64,000 nt of DNA. It comes from an uncultured Saprospiraceae bacterium. Its GTDB lineage: Bacteria > Bacteroidota > Bacteroidia > Chitinophagales > Saprospiraceae. Positions 9,052 to 17,605 of this stretch are shown piece by piece. The notes beneath the pieces were generated by a model. The model had not been told where the DNA came from and made no database searches. It saw only the letters and a list, made by a program, of their open reading frames with translations. How positions within the stretch are numbered: position 1 is the first letter of the stretch; each line of letters begins with the position of its first letter. The DNA is taken from the NCBI GenBank assembly GCA_937928045.1, contig CALFWO010000055.1:1-64000 (forward strand), read 5' to 3'. Position numbers and translations under genes: made by a program.

Positions 9052-10032
9052 TCAATTTCGATTCGGAATATTCTTATCGGTCAATGCATGAAGAAAATTG
9101 ACCAGATCTTTTTTCTGTTGGCTTGTAAAGTTTTGAGGTTTTACCATTAAAGTGTCTAGGTTGATCGGATTACTGACAAAATCAAAAGGATTGCTGTAAT
9201 AGTCGATTACTTCCTCCAAAGTTTGAAACATTCCATTGTGCATATAGGGCGCGGTGAGCCCAACGTTTCTTAAGCCAGGAACTTTGAATTTTCCAAGATC
9301 GCTGCTATCCTTCGTTATTTCAAACCTGCCTGCATTCGATAAGTCTTCACCATTGTAAAGACCAATGTTTCTAAATTCATCACCAGTGAAGTCCGGACCA
9401 AAATGACATTCGAAGCAGTTGAAATCATCAGAAATGAAAATATCCCGACCTCTTATTTGTGAAGCACTAATTCCACTATCATCTATATCATTGAGCCATA
9501 AATCCATTGGTGCACTTCCATCACTTTCTAAGCTTTCTACGAACCGCGCAATAGCATCGGTAATATTTTTAACATCAGGAGGAGCGGTATAAATATTGTT
9601 GAATAATTGAAAATAGTTTTCATTGTTTCTGATTCTCAGGATGGCAGAATCTATAGGTAAGTTCATCTCAATTGAACTTTCAATCGGAACTACAACTTGA
9701 TCTGTTAAACTTGCTGCACGACCATCATGAAAGAAGAATGGTCGGCTAGCCATGTTCATGACCGACGGCGTATTGATGAGCCCAATGCTATCATTTACAC
9801 CTAATGAAAATGCTTTATTATCTGCATACGCAAATTCTGGTTGATGACAACTTGCACAAGAAATGGTTCGATTTGACGACAAAATGGGATCGAAGAAGAG
9901 CTTTTCTCCCAATTCAATTTTGGTTTTAACTTCTATGTCTTCCATGTAGGTATTCTCCTCGGGCTGAGTAATCCATCCAGCAGAAATAAGCAGCGCACCA
10001 ATAAAAGTTCCAAAGAAGTATTTCATTCGCAA
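9052..10032 (-). CDS. Di-haem cytochrome c peroxidase family protein
   Basis: The 326-residue protein has an N-terminal signal or anchor (KYFFGTFIGALLISAGW) and two c-type haem sites: CASCH (59-63) and CFECH (206-210). Other CCP/MauG marks are LGEKLFFDPILSSNRTISC before the first haem, LINTPSVMNMASRPFFFHDGRAASLTDQ between them, and GKFKVPGLRNVGLTAPYMHNGMFQTLEEVIDYY, which includes a late candidate axial Met and His. The family uses peroxide or performs MauG-like oxidations in the periplasm with electrons from cytochrome c. Two start Met codons lie two residues apart (MRMKYFF); either would do. It is transcribed alone, convergent with the LytTR gene. Confidence 0.9.
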   Translation of the reverse strand: MRMKYFFGTFIGALLISAGWITQPEENTYMEDIEVKTKIELGEKLFFDPILSSNRTISCASCHQPEFAYADNKAFSLGVNDSIGLINTPSVMNMASRPFFFHDGRAASLTDQVVVPIESSIEMNLPIDSAILRIRNNENYFQLFNNIYTAPPDVKNITDAIARFVESLESDGSAPMDLWLNDIDDSGISASQIRGRDIFISDDFNCFECHFGPDFTGDEFRNIGLYNGEDLSNAGRFEITKDSSDLGKFKVPGLRNVGLTAPYMHNGMFQTLEEVIDYYSNPFDFVSNPINLDTLMVKPQNFTSQQKKDLVNFLHALTDKNIPNRN

Positions 10033-10275
10033 ATGACCTAGATTTTCGAATTTTCAATCGAATAACAAAATTAAAGGAATTCTCACTATAGATTCCTATA
10101 TGAATTGTTAAAGACAGATATCGTTCTTAGAAAGTATTCGATTCCTAATACTCAACAAATTTTAAAATCTACCTGATAGTTTGTTCCTTTTGTCGAAAAA
10201 AGCATGGATTTAGGCCGATCTTTCCGTTTCTTAGCAACTGGCTAGACTGGCCATTCATCAAAATTATTACGACTT

Positions 10276-11055
10276 ATGAAAATGTTCAAATTATTACTAT
10301 TAGGTTTATTATGCATCGGATTTTCAAGCGTTCAAGCGCAAACAGCCGAAGAGATCGTTGCCAACTATTTTGAAAGCATCGGAGGAATAGAAAACTGGGA
10401 AAAGCTTGAAGGCATGCAGATCGATGGCAAAATGAAAATGCAAGGAATGGAAATAGGACTTAAAGTCGTTTCTTTAAAAGATGCTAGGCAGTATACCAGT
10501 ATTAATTTTCAAGGCCAGGAAATGAAGCAAGGCGTATATGATGGTACCGATATGTGGGGCATCAACTTTATGACAGGACAACCTGAAAAAATGGACGCTG
10601 AGGCTGTAAAGGCATTTTCTGCTAATGAAGCAAAAGATTTCCCTGACCCACTTTTTAACTGGAAAGAAAAAGGATATCAATTGGAATTGTTAGGCAAAGA
10701 AACAATGGAAGGAACGGATTGCTTCAAGGTAAAGTTGACTAAGAATCCAGTAGTCATGAATGGCAAAGAAACAGAAGTTGTTTCAATATATTATTTCGAT
10801 ACTGAAAACTTCGTTCCAATCGCTGAAGAAATGGTTAGTGGATCAATGATGCAAGGCCCTCCTGGAGCAGCACCGCAAAAGATGATTTCTACTTTTAGTG
10901 ATTACCAAGAAGTGGATGGGCTTTATATTCCATTCTCTAGAACAATGCCTCAAGGATCTATGGTAATAGAATCTGTAACTTTCAACCCTGAAGTTGATGA
11001 TGCAGAATTTGAAATGCCAGAAGTTAAAGTGGCTGAACCAGCACCTAAACAATAG
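10276..11055 (+). CDS. Secreted outer-membrane lipoprotein-sorting-like protein
   Basis: The 259-residue protein has a signal peptide (MFKLLLLGLLCIGFSSVQAQ) and then TAEEIVANYFESIGGIENWEKLEGMQIDGKM, the typical opening of a Bacteroidota LolA/LppX-like half-barrel family. Repeated beta strands carry polar/hydrophobic alternation (GTDMWGINFMTGQPEKM, GKETMEGTDCFKVKLT, VVSIYYFDTENFVPIAEE). Such proteins are thought to bind lipid or lipoprotein in the periplasm, but for this subfamily that is only inference. It is 45 bp upstream of the large propeller gene and probably in one transcript with it. A Met-rich and Pro-rich loop (SGSMMQGPPGAAPQKM) near residue 195 is unusual. Confidence 0.7.
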   Translation: MKMFKLLLLGLLCIGFSSVQAQTAEEIVANYFESIGGIENWEKLEGMQIDGKMKMQGMEIGLKVVSLKDARQYTSINFQGQEMKQGVYDGTDMWGINFMTGQPEKMDAEAVKAFSANEAKDFPDPLFNWKEKGYQLELLGKETMEGTDCFKVKLTKNPVVMNGKETEVVSIYYFDTENFVPIAEEMVSGSMMQGPPGAAPQKMISTFSDYQEVDGLYIPFSRTMPQGSMVIESVTFNPEVDDAEFEMPEVKVAEPAPKQ

Positions 11056-11100
11056 GCGTTTAATCAAACCATTTTTTTCTTATCAAACCTCCTCGAAACT

Positions 11101-14100
11101 ATGAGAATATCACTCCTAAGTATACTATTCCTATTCGCCAATTTATTTGCAGCAAATGCTCAAGATGAGCAAGTAGTCCTAAAGGGCAATGAATTATTTG
11201 GAAGCTTATCTGCTCGACAAATCGGACCAGCGTTGATGAGTGGAAGGGTAACAGACTTAGAAACACATCCGTCAAATAACAGAATCATCTATGCTGGAAC
11301 AGGCGGAGGTGGTGTTTGGAAAAGTTTGAACGGAGGCGCAACTTTTAATCCGATCTTTGATAAATATTGTCAATCAATCGGATGCGTTGCCGTAGATCCA
11401 CAATCACCAGATAAAATCGTTTGGGTAGGAACCGGTGAAACTTGGACAAGGAATTCAGTTTCCGTGGGAGATGGTTTGTATCGGTCTGGAGATGGAGGAA
11501 CGACTTGGAAAAAAATGGGCTTCGAAAATTCTGATAGAATTGCAAGCATCGTGATCAATCCAAATAATTCCGATGAAGTCTATGTCGGAGTACTTGGAGC
11601 CCTATGGGGAGATAGCGAAGATCGTGGGTTGTATAAAACGACCGATGGCGGAGCGACCTGGGAAAAGATTCTTTATGTTGATCAAAAAACGGGATGTACT
11701 GATGTCATCATGCATCCAAATAACCCAAATGTACTTTACGCCTCTTTTTGGGAATTCAGAAGAACCGCTTGGTCATTTAATTCCGGTGGATTGACTTCAG
11801 CCTTATATCAATCTAACGATGCTGGAAAGACTTGGAATAAGATTCACAATGGTTTTCCAAAAGGGAAATTAGGAAGAATAGGAATCGCAATAGCGCCCTC
11901 TGCGCCAGATATTATGTACGCTGTTATCGAAGCCGAAAATAAATCTGAAAGTGGGTTGTACAAATCAACAGATGGTGGCGGAAATTGGGAATTGAAAAAT
12001 GGAGATTTCGGATTAGTCGTTCGACCATTTTATTTTTCAAGAATTGTAGTTGATCCAAGAAATCCAGATGTTGTAGTGAAAGGTGGTTTATCCGGATCGA
12101 TTTCGCGTGATGGTGGAAACACTTTTAAAGGGCTAGGACAAATGCATTCCGATATTCATGATATCGCTTTTGATATTAATGATTCGGATCGAATGTACGC
12201 GGCAACAGATGGAGGAGTATATCGATCTTGGGATGGCGGTGCAAAAATGGAAATTGTTGAAAATATTTCTGTTTCTCAATTTTATCATATCAGCACGGAT
12301 GACGCCAATCCTTACAATGTTTATGGAGGATTGCAAGATAATGGTTCTTGGTATGGACCTAATTCCGCACCAGGTGGTGTGCAAGCCAGGCATTGGAACA
12401 GTGTCGGAGGTGGTGATGGGTTTAGAGTATTAAGGCATCCTACTAAGAATATCATTTATTCTGAGATGCAAGGCGCCATGAATGTTTGGAGATATGATGT
12501 AGATAAAAAAATCGTAAACACGATTCAACCTTACGCTGCAGAAGGTGATCCGAAATTACGATTCAATTGGAATCCGCCAATCGCAACTAGTGATAACGCG
12601 CCAGACAGATTGTATATCGGAACGCAATTCGTTCATGTATCCAACGACATGGGTTCTACTTGGAAAAAGATCTCTGGTGATCTAACTACGAATGACAAAT
12701 CAAAACAAGATCAAGCGGCCTCTGGAGGATTGTCCACGGACAATTCTGGTGCTGAAAATCATTGTACTATTTTTACTATCGCAGAATCTTCTTTGGATGA
12801 AAATGTAATTTGGGTTGGAACTGATGATGGGAACGTTCAAGTTACTCAAGACGGTGGGAAAAATTGGACCAATACCATTTCCAATATTTCTGGACTTCCG
12901 AAAAATACTTGGTGTTACCACATTGAAGCCAGCGTTCATAATAAAGGAACTGCTTATGCTGTGTTTGATGGACATACTACAAACGATAAAAAAGCTTACG
13001 CCTATAAGACTACAGATTTTGGAAAAACATGGAAGTCTATTATTTCCGATGATGTAGAGGGATTTGCAAGAAATATTCAAGAAGATTATGTTGATGAAAA
13101 CTTACTTTTCTTAGGAACTGAATTTGGTTTGTATGTAACGCCAAATGGCGGAGAGAGTTGGTCAAAGTTTACGAATAATATGCCATCGGTTGCAGTACAC
13201 TACATTGATTTGCAAAAGCAAACCAATGATATTGTAATGGGAACGCATGGAAGGGGAGTGATCATTATTGATGACATCAGTCCACTCAGAAATTTGACGC
13301 AAGATATTTTGACAAAGAATGTTCACTTCTTCCCGACGGAATCAACAGAGATGTACGAGGAGGCCGGATTCTCAGGAGTGTTTGGTTCAGAGACAAAATT
13401 TGTTGGAGAGAATCCAACACGAGCCGCAAAGTTTATTTACTATTTAAAGAAGCGACACACCTTCGGTAAAATGAAGTTGGAAATATTTGATCAGCAAGAT
13501 CAATTTGTTACTTCCATTTCTCCTGGGAAATCCAAAGGCATCAATGTGGTGAATTGGAATTTCTTAAAGGCACCTCCAGTTATTGCAAAGGGTAAAACAT
13601 TAAGTTTTGCCGGGTTTACTTCGCCTAGAGTTCCAGCCGGAACCTACAAAGTGAAATTGACTAAAGGAAAAGAAGTCTACGAATCTTCCATTGAATTGAC
13701 ATATGCGAAAAATGGAATCCCTGTGATGAGTCGTAAAGCCCAAGAGGTATTGACCGCAAAACTTTATGATTTGACAGAAGATCTGGCATATGATGTTTAT
13801 GAAATAGACCATTGGATCAAGCAAGGAAAGAAAGTATTGAAGGATGATGAGAACAGCGAAAAATTAGTCGCCCCACTGATGAATAAATTAAATGAATTAA
13901 AAGAATCCTTGGTGATTACTACAGGAGACAATTATGTTGGAACTGCAGAGAATCAACTGCGTGAAAACATAGCAGATCTCTACGGGAAAATCGCTTCTAA
14001 TTACGATAAACCTTCAAGCTCAGATTTAGCAACTTTTGATCTTTTGAAAAAGCAATACGATGAAAAGAAGTCAGTCTTGGAAATGATTAAGAAAAAAGAC

Positions 14101-14184
14101 TTGGCTAAGTTTACAGACTACTGTACCAAGCAAGAAGTAAAACTTAGAACTCAAAAGTCAAAAGAAGACTTCTTGTCTAAGTAG
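11101..14184 (+). CDS. Secreted sortilin/VPS10-type beta-propeller protein (BNR/Asp-box repeats)
   Basis: The 1027-residue protein has a signal peptide (LLSILFLFANLFAANAQ). Residues about 30-740 carry at least nine Asp-box motifs of the form S/T-x-D-x-G-x-T-W, for example RSGDGGTTWKKM, KTTDGGATWEKI, QSNDAGKTWNKI, KSTDGGGNWELK and KTTDFGKTWKSI. These predict one or two large beta-propellers like sortilin/VPS10 proteins or xyloglucanase-type GH74 relatives. A beta-rich segment (about 750-870) and an alpha-helical, Lys-rich C-terminus (about 880-1027) follow. The protein does not end in a T9SS tail. Many Bacteroidota paralogues are labelled glycosyl hydrolase, but I see no catalytic pair that would justify an enzyme name. 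Confidence 0.8.
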   Translation: MRISLLSILFLFANLFAANAQDEQVVLKGNELFGSLSARQIGPALMSGRVTDLETHPSNNRIIYAGTGGGGVWKSLNGGATFNPIFDKYCQSIGCVAVDPQSPDKIVWVGTGETWTRNSVSVGDGLYRSGDGGTTWKKMGFENSDRIASIVINPNNSDEVYVGVLGALWGDSEDRGLYKTTDGGATWEKILYVDQKTGCTDVIMHPNNPNVLYASFWEFRRTAWSFNSGGLTSALYQSNDAGKTWNKIHNGFPKGKLGRIGIAIAPSAPDIMYAVIEAENKSESGLYKSTDGGGNWELKNGDFGLVVRPFYFSRIVVDPRNPDVVVKGGLSGSISRDGGNTFKGLGQMHSDIHDIAFDINDSDRMYAATDGGVYRSWDGGAKMEIVENISVSQFYHISTDDANPYNVYGGLQDNGSWYGPNSAPGGVQARHWNSVGGGDGFRVLRHPTKNIIYSEMQGAMNVWRYDVDKKIVNTIQPYAAEGDPKLRFNWNPPIATSDNAPDRLYIGTQFVHVSNDMGSTWKKISGDLTTNDKSKQDQAASGGLSTDNSGAENHCTIFTIAESSLDENVIWVGTDDGNVQVTQDGGKNWTNTISNISGLPKNTWCYHIEASVHNKGTAYAVFDGHTTNDKKAYAYKTTDFGKTWKSIISDDVEGFARNIQEDYVDENLLFLGTEFGLYVTPNGGESWSKFTNNMPSVAVHYIDLQKQTNDIVMGTHGRGVIIIDDISPLRNLTQDILTKNVHFFPTESTEMYEEAGFSGVFGSETKFVGENPTRAAKFIYYLKKRHTFGKMKLEIFDQQDQFVTSISPGKSKGINVVNWNFLKAPPVIAKGKTLSFAGFTSPRVPAGTYKVKLTKGKEVYESSIELTYAKNGIPVMSRKAQEVLTAKLYDLTEDLAYDVYEIDHWIKQGKKVLKDDENSEKLVAPLMNKLNELKESLVITTGDNYVGTAENQLRENIADLYGKIASNYDKPSSSDLATFDLLKKQYDEKKSVLEMIKKKDLAKFTDYCTKQEVKLRTQKSKEDFLSK

Positions 14185-14240
14185 CAATTGTGTGGGCTGC
14201 TAATCACCAAATCGAAATACTGCTAGGTGAAAATTAGTCC

Positions 14241-14319
14241 AAAAGATTGTAATCTTTTTAATGACCATTATAGTGTTCATGTTATGCAAGAGAAGCATTT
14301 TTTGAGCATTATAATGGTC
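14241..14319 (+). other. Two consecutive inverted repeats after the propeller gene
   Basis: AAAAGATT-gt-AATCTTTT (14241-14258) is a perfect 8-bp palindrome, but its 2-nt spacer is too short for a good hairpin. GACCATTATA (14263-14272) pairs perfectly with TATAATGGTC (14310-14319) over a 37-nt loop that ends in a T run. The stretch 14185-14509 otherwise contains only the terminator at 14456. A 62-codon frame at 14227-14415 runs through these repeats and shows no protein-like features. Confidence 0.55.
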
Positions 14320-14455
14320 GTTTGGTTTTTGAGAAATTGTAACTTGCTGTGTTGGTATAGACTCTGGTCGATTGTTAAGGAGATTAGCGTTCTAATGGCT
14401 TGTTTTCTATCGTAAGTATTTTGAGATTTTAATTCAGCAAAATGTTATACAATTA

Positions 14456-14490
14456 AAAAGGGTCTTGAGCTATTAGCACAAGACCCTTTT
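14456..14490. terminator. Bidirectional terminator between convergent genes
   Basis: AAAAGGGTCTTG pairs perfectly with CAAGACCCTTTT around an 11-nt loop, giving A/T tracts at both ends. It lies between the plus-strand propeller gene and the minus-strand Lys-rich protein gene, which starts its stop codon 20 bp further on. Confidence 0.88.
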
Positions 14491-14509
14491 AAAGTTCGTA
14501 ATAAAGTTT

Positions 14510-15328
14510 TTATTGTTTGTTTATTTTCGTTTTTCCGCTTTCAAGCTTACCTTGAAGTTCTTTTAGTTTGCCCTCTGCCACTTCAATTTTTCGCTTACGG
14601 TCAGCATATTCTTTTTCATCTATTTTTTTCTCCTTTTTATCTTTTTCAAGTTTTTCCTTGGCTACTTTGATTTTACCCTTGGCACTTTTTACAGTGGAGT
14701 CACTATCAACAATCACCTTCTTAACTTCCTTCTGTTTAACTTCATAATTTTGGCGCACTTCTGCTGCTCGAGCTTGACCAAATTCTTTGCCACTCAATTC
14801 TCCTTTATTTTTGCCATAGGCATTCCCCTTACTTTTAGCAGCCGTTACTTTTGTACCTTTATCTTTATCTTTTTCCTTATTTTTACCTTTATCCTTACCA
14901 ACATCAGGTCTGAGCTCTTCATCATCGGAATTAGCATCTCCGACCTTTTTCCCTTTCCCAGAATTTTCTTTTCCTTTTCCTTTTAAATCGGATCCATTAT
15001 CATCGCCCTTTCCGTCTAGTCCATCTTGACTTTTTTCCTTTTTTCCATTTCCAAATTTCTTTTTATTTTTTCCATTCCCTTTTCCTGTATGCTCCAAGGA
15101 ATTCTCCACTTCAACTTCAGCATCATTTACACTATCATCTAAGGATTCCTTAATTTTTCCTTTCGCTTCTTTCTTAGCTTGCATTCCTTTTTGTTCAATC
15201 TTTTCAGCTTTCTTCAATTGACCTTTGCCTTTGCCTTTGCCGGGTTGTGCAAAAGTAGTCGTTGATAAAAGGCCCATCAAAAGGAAAAGAAAGAGGCCTT
15301 TCAAGCAGGTTTTATTCAAATATTTCAT
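14510..15328 (-). CDS. Secreted Lys/Glu/Gly-rich low-complexity protein
   Basis: The 272-residue protein starts with a clear signal peptide (LKGLFLFLLMGLLSTTTFAQ). The mature part is almost entirely Lys, Gly, Glu, Asp and Asn, with many GKGK/GNGK and KDKGK runs (about 30-190). It ends in a charged heptad-like coiled region (about 195-272, with KEVKKVIVDSDS and KLKELQGKLESGKTK). Composition is strongly biased toward charged residues, and no domain is recognisable. It could be a surface polyelectrolyte, nucleic-acid-binding or matrix protein; none of these can be shown. A small lipoprotein gene ends 19 bp upstream, so both are probably one operon. Confidence 0.65.
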   Translation of the reverse strand: MKYLNKTCLKGLFLFLLMGLLSTTTFAQPGKGKGKGQLKKAEKIEQKGMQAKKEAKGKIKESLDDSVNDAEVEVENSLEHTGKGNGKNKKKFGNGKKEKSQDGLDGKGDDNGSDLKGKGKENSGKGKKVGDANSDDEELRPDVGKDKGKNKEKDKDKGTKVTAAKSKGNAYGKNKGELSGKEFGQARAAEVRQNYEVKQKEVKKVIVDSDSTVKSAKGKIKVAKEKLEKDKKEKKIDEKEYADRKRKIEVAEGKLKELQGKLESGKTKINKQ

Positions 15329-15347
15329 GTTTCAATAATTAAAATTG

Positions 15348-15542
15348 TTAAAGTTCTAAATCAAGGAGAGCCGATTCCAGCTCTTGCTTTGAAATTTCTA
15401 TTGATTTTTGTGTATTGTCAAGAACATTGATCAGGGAGTCTAATTGTTCAACTTCAATTTTTTCAGTTTGATCAGGTTTATTTTCATTTGATGAGCATCC
15501 GAATAATAAACCTATAAATATTAAAAGTAGTAAATCCCTCAT
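15348..15542 (-). CDS. Small lipoprotein
   Basis: The 64-residue product has a lipoprotein signal (LLLLIFIGLLFGC, Cys16). The mature part is a single amphipathic, Glu/Gln/Leu-rich helix (QTEKIEVEQLDSLINVLDNTQ through LLDLEL) that resembles a short coiled coil. No family is recognised. It is the first gene of a two-gene unit with the Lys-rich secreted protein 19 bp downstream. The helix might oligomerise or bind that basic partner, which is inference only. The signal peptide and the tight spacing make it a believable gene despite its size. Confidence 0.65.
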   Translation of the reverse strand: MRDLLLLIFIGLLFGCSSNENKPDQTEKIEVEQLDSLINVLDNTQKSIEISKQELESALLDLEL

Positions 15543-15848
15543 TACTTTATTGTTTTGGAAATGTTAGATGTGGTTTCATAGTTTAGACTCAAAATACCTG
15601 AAAAAGTAACGTATGGAATAGCAATTATGCAAGAATTGAAGCAAATTTGTGGGATACTTTATATTTTCAGAGGTCATTTAATAAAGAGTTTAGCCTCTTA
15701 ATTTCAGAAAATACCTACTGTTTAACTCACTGCAGTAATTAATATACATTTTTTGACAGCTCAATTAATTAAAGATTTCTCTTTTATTTGTACGATTCTT
15801 CATTGTTTTAATCTAGACCGATTTCAAGCGACGCATTATTTTATATGC

Positions 15849-15911
15849 GATAACGGTTACGGAGTAAGTGACGTACGAGGAACGAGTATGTCATCGTTGC
15901 TGCTTGTTATC
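15849..15911. repeat. attC-like imperfect palindrome, copy 2
   Basis: The outer arms GATAAC (15849-15854) and GTTATC (15906-15911) pair perfectly. An inner hairpin TGACGTAC...GTATGTCA pairs with one G-T. It is very similar over its length to the element at 17422-17483, sharing GTGACGTrCGAGGAAsGAG and TATGTCATC. The surrounding 573-bp gap (15543-16115) holds no other supportable gene. A 90-codon frame across it translates the repeat and is not a believable protein. On the minus strand the element is the first structure 3' of the dead tail-collar gene. Confidence 0.75.
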
Positions 15912-16115
15912 TTTTTTTCTCTAATCAATTGTTCCACAATTATCAAAGTATCCTTAGAGAAGATGTTCGTGTTATATTGTTGTATTTCGATTAATTGCTC
16001 AACTGATGGAGTATCTTTTGAATGAACTAAGGATGCTTTCTTGCTGTTCTCTATACACTGAGCTTTCTAGTAGGTCATACCCATAGATTGAGACAATATT
16101 AATTTAGGTTAACAA

Positions 16116-16769
16116 TTAATTATGATGCGGTATAGCCTTTCTCATATCGGGCAGTGCAAAGTTTGTTTGTCCATTACCTCCGAAAGTTGTTCCTATAAAT
16201 GCAAATAATAACGGGTAAGTAGAAATATTCACCAACTGTCCATCGCATGGCAGCAATCCAGAAGGAACGTAATTGGGGTAAGAGAATAGTTTTATTTCAC
16301 CAAGCAATATTCCTTGTTGAACGGTTGTACCTATATCACTGGGAGTTAATCCATCTACGGCTATATAGTATTTCATAGAACTAACTCTGTTGATCCGCTT
16401 TCCATACGGGAATTCCAGATCGGTACTACCATTTGTCTTTAAATCCTCAATAAAAACTTTATCATTTAAAGCCGAGATAAGATTATCGCCATTATCTGTT
16501 TCTACTTTGAATACCAGAGTATCTGCAGCTGTGACCTTTAAATTTACCTTTCCTTGGAAGTATCCTGCATAGTTACCAATGGCGACGTTGGCAGTACCAG
16601 TACTTAAACCAGTTCCTACATTCAGTCCAATGAGGATATTTTCCTAATTGTTTGGAAATTCAAGAGCGGTCAGACCACCATTAGTTTTCTTAATGACTAC
16701 ATGCGATTGTCCTAGTAGAAAGTTAGTGCTGGTAAAAAGAATTAGTAATACTAAAATAACTTTCTTCAT
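16116..16769 (-). pseudogene. Secreted phage-tail-collar-like protein, interrupted by an in-frame TAG
   Basis: Reading from the ATG at 16769, one frame runs 218 codons to the stop at 16116 with a single internal stop, TAG at codon 42 (16644-16646). Residues 1-20 are a signal peptide (KKVILVLLILFTSTNFLLGQ). After the TAG comes GLSTGTANVAIGNYAG, like the repeats of trimeric adhesin or fibre proteins. The last 60 residues hold a tail Collar domain (SGLLPCDGQLVNISTYPLLFAFIG, then TFGGNGQTNFALPDMRKAIP). Without the TAG this would be a complete 217-residue secreted protein. Either it is a recent pseudogene or the base is wrong. The domain occurs in phage tail fibres and in Bacteroidota MDP-type surface proteins. 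Confidence 0.8.
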
Positions 16770-17110
16770 GATTTATGCTTTTGTAATTCAAAGATGAAAG
16801 TAACTATGGCCCTGTACAACACCCAAATGGGTATTTTTAATAGGAATAAATTTTTTTTTTAGGCAAAACCTGATTCAGATATTAAGAGCAATGAAATTTT
16901 ATGTATTCTTTTTAATCATTGGCTTTTGTCATTCCGATTGCAGGGAATCGAAATCGTATTAGATTCTTTTGTGTCCAGTATAATTCTTGAGCGTAAGTCC
17001 TATGCAATTTAATACTGAATAACGTCTTCAATTGTGATTGACTTCGTGTGTTTTACACATCACTAGATTTCAAATTATTTTTTATTTTCATCCGATGATC
17101 TGAAACCAAA

Positions 17111-17263
17111 GTAATTACTACACAATTTCAAAAACAAATCAGCAAACGTCGTTTATACGAACGAAGAATTGTCGAATAAGTAATTACTAAACAATCTCAT
17201 GAATTTATCCTGAACTATCGTTAGCAGCACGAAGAGCATTTGATTGAGTAATTACTAAACAAT
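17111..17263. repeat. Array of three 16-bp repeats with about 52-bp unique spacers
   Basis: GTAATTACTAmACAAT occurs at 17111, 17180 and 17248 (periods 69 and 68 bp; m is C in the first copy, A in the others). The repeat opens with the palindrome GTAATTAC. Spacers differ, but two share an ACGAAGA motif near the same position. The array lies in the 836-bp gene-free stretch 16770-17605, which also carries the hairpin at 17422. The spacing and short repeat do not fit a normal CRISPR. Tandem regulatory sites or small-RNA units are possible. Confidence 0.75.
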
Positions 17264-17421
17264 TCCATTAGTGGAATATTTTCCCCTATGTTCTATTTCA
17301 ATTTCACCACTTTCCTTAGTATGAATATTTAACCGTTATCAAATTGAAACTGAGTAATAATTTGTTAGAAGACTATTAAGAATTTCAAACTCTAAATATT
17401 AATTTTTTTTTCATCTTAGCT

Positions 17422-17483
17422 GATAACGCTTACGCGAGATGTGACGTGCGAGGAAGGAGTATGTCATCATGACGTCTGTTCTC
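17422..17483. repeat. attC-like imperfect palindrome, copy 3
   Basis: It starts GATAACGCTTACG and ends TCTGTTCTC, with the inner hairpin TGACGTGC...GTATGTCA. It is clearly homologous to the element at 15849-15911 and in the same orientation, 1.57 kb away. It lies 123 bp 3' of the last gene of the methyltransferase/GHKL operon. This may mark one edge of a mobile cassette. Confidence 0.75.
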
Positions 17484-17605
17484 TGCTGGCATTAATTAGT
17501 AAGATCTAATGCGGTATTCAATTTTCCTATTTTTTGGGGTTTAACTTTTAGCTCTCTGACAACTGAGGTACGATGATGACAGTGTGCTAAAAGTTGTGGC
17601 CAAAG

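Noticed and set aside
14227-14415. 62-codon open frame after the propeller gene
   Set aside because: It overlaps two inverted repeats, has no coding character and no plausible promoter or start.
15753-16025. 90-codon open frame on the plus strand
   Set aside because: It runs through the attC-like palindrome and translates the repeat (SDVRGTSMSS). It has no signal, domain or start context.
17111-17263. CRISPR array
   Set aside because: The repeat is only 16 bp, spacers are about 52 bp, there are only three units and no cas gene is in the window.
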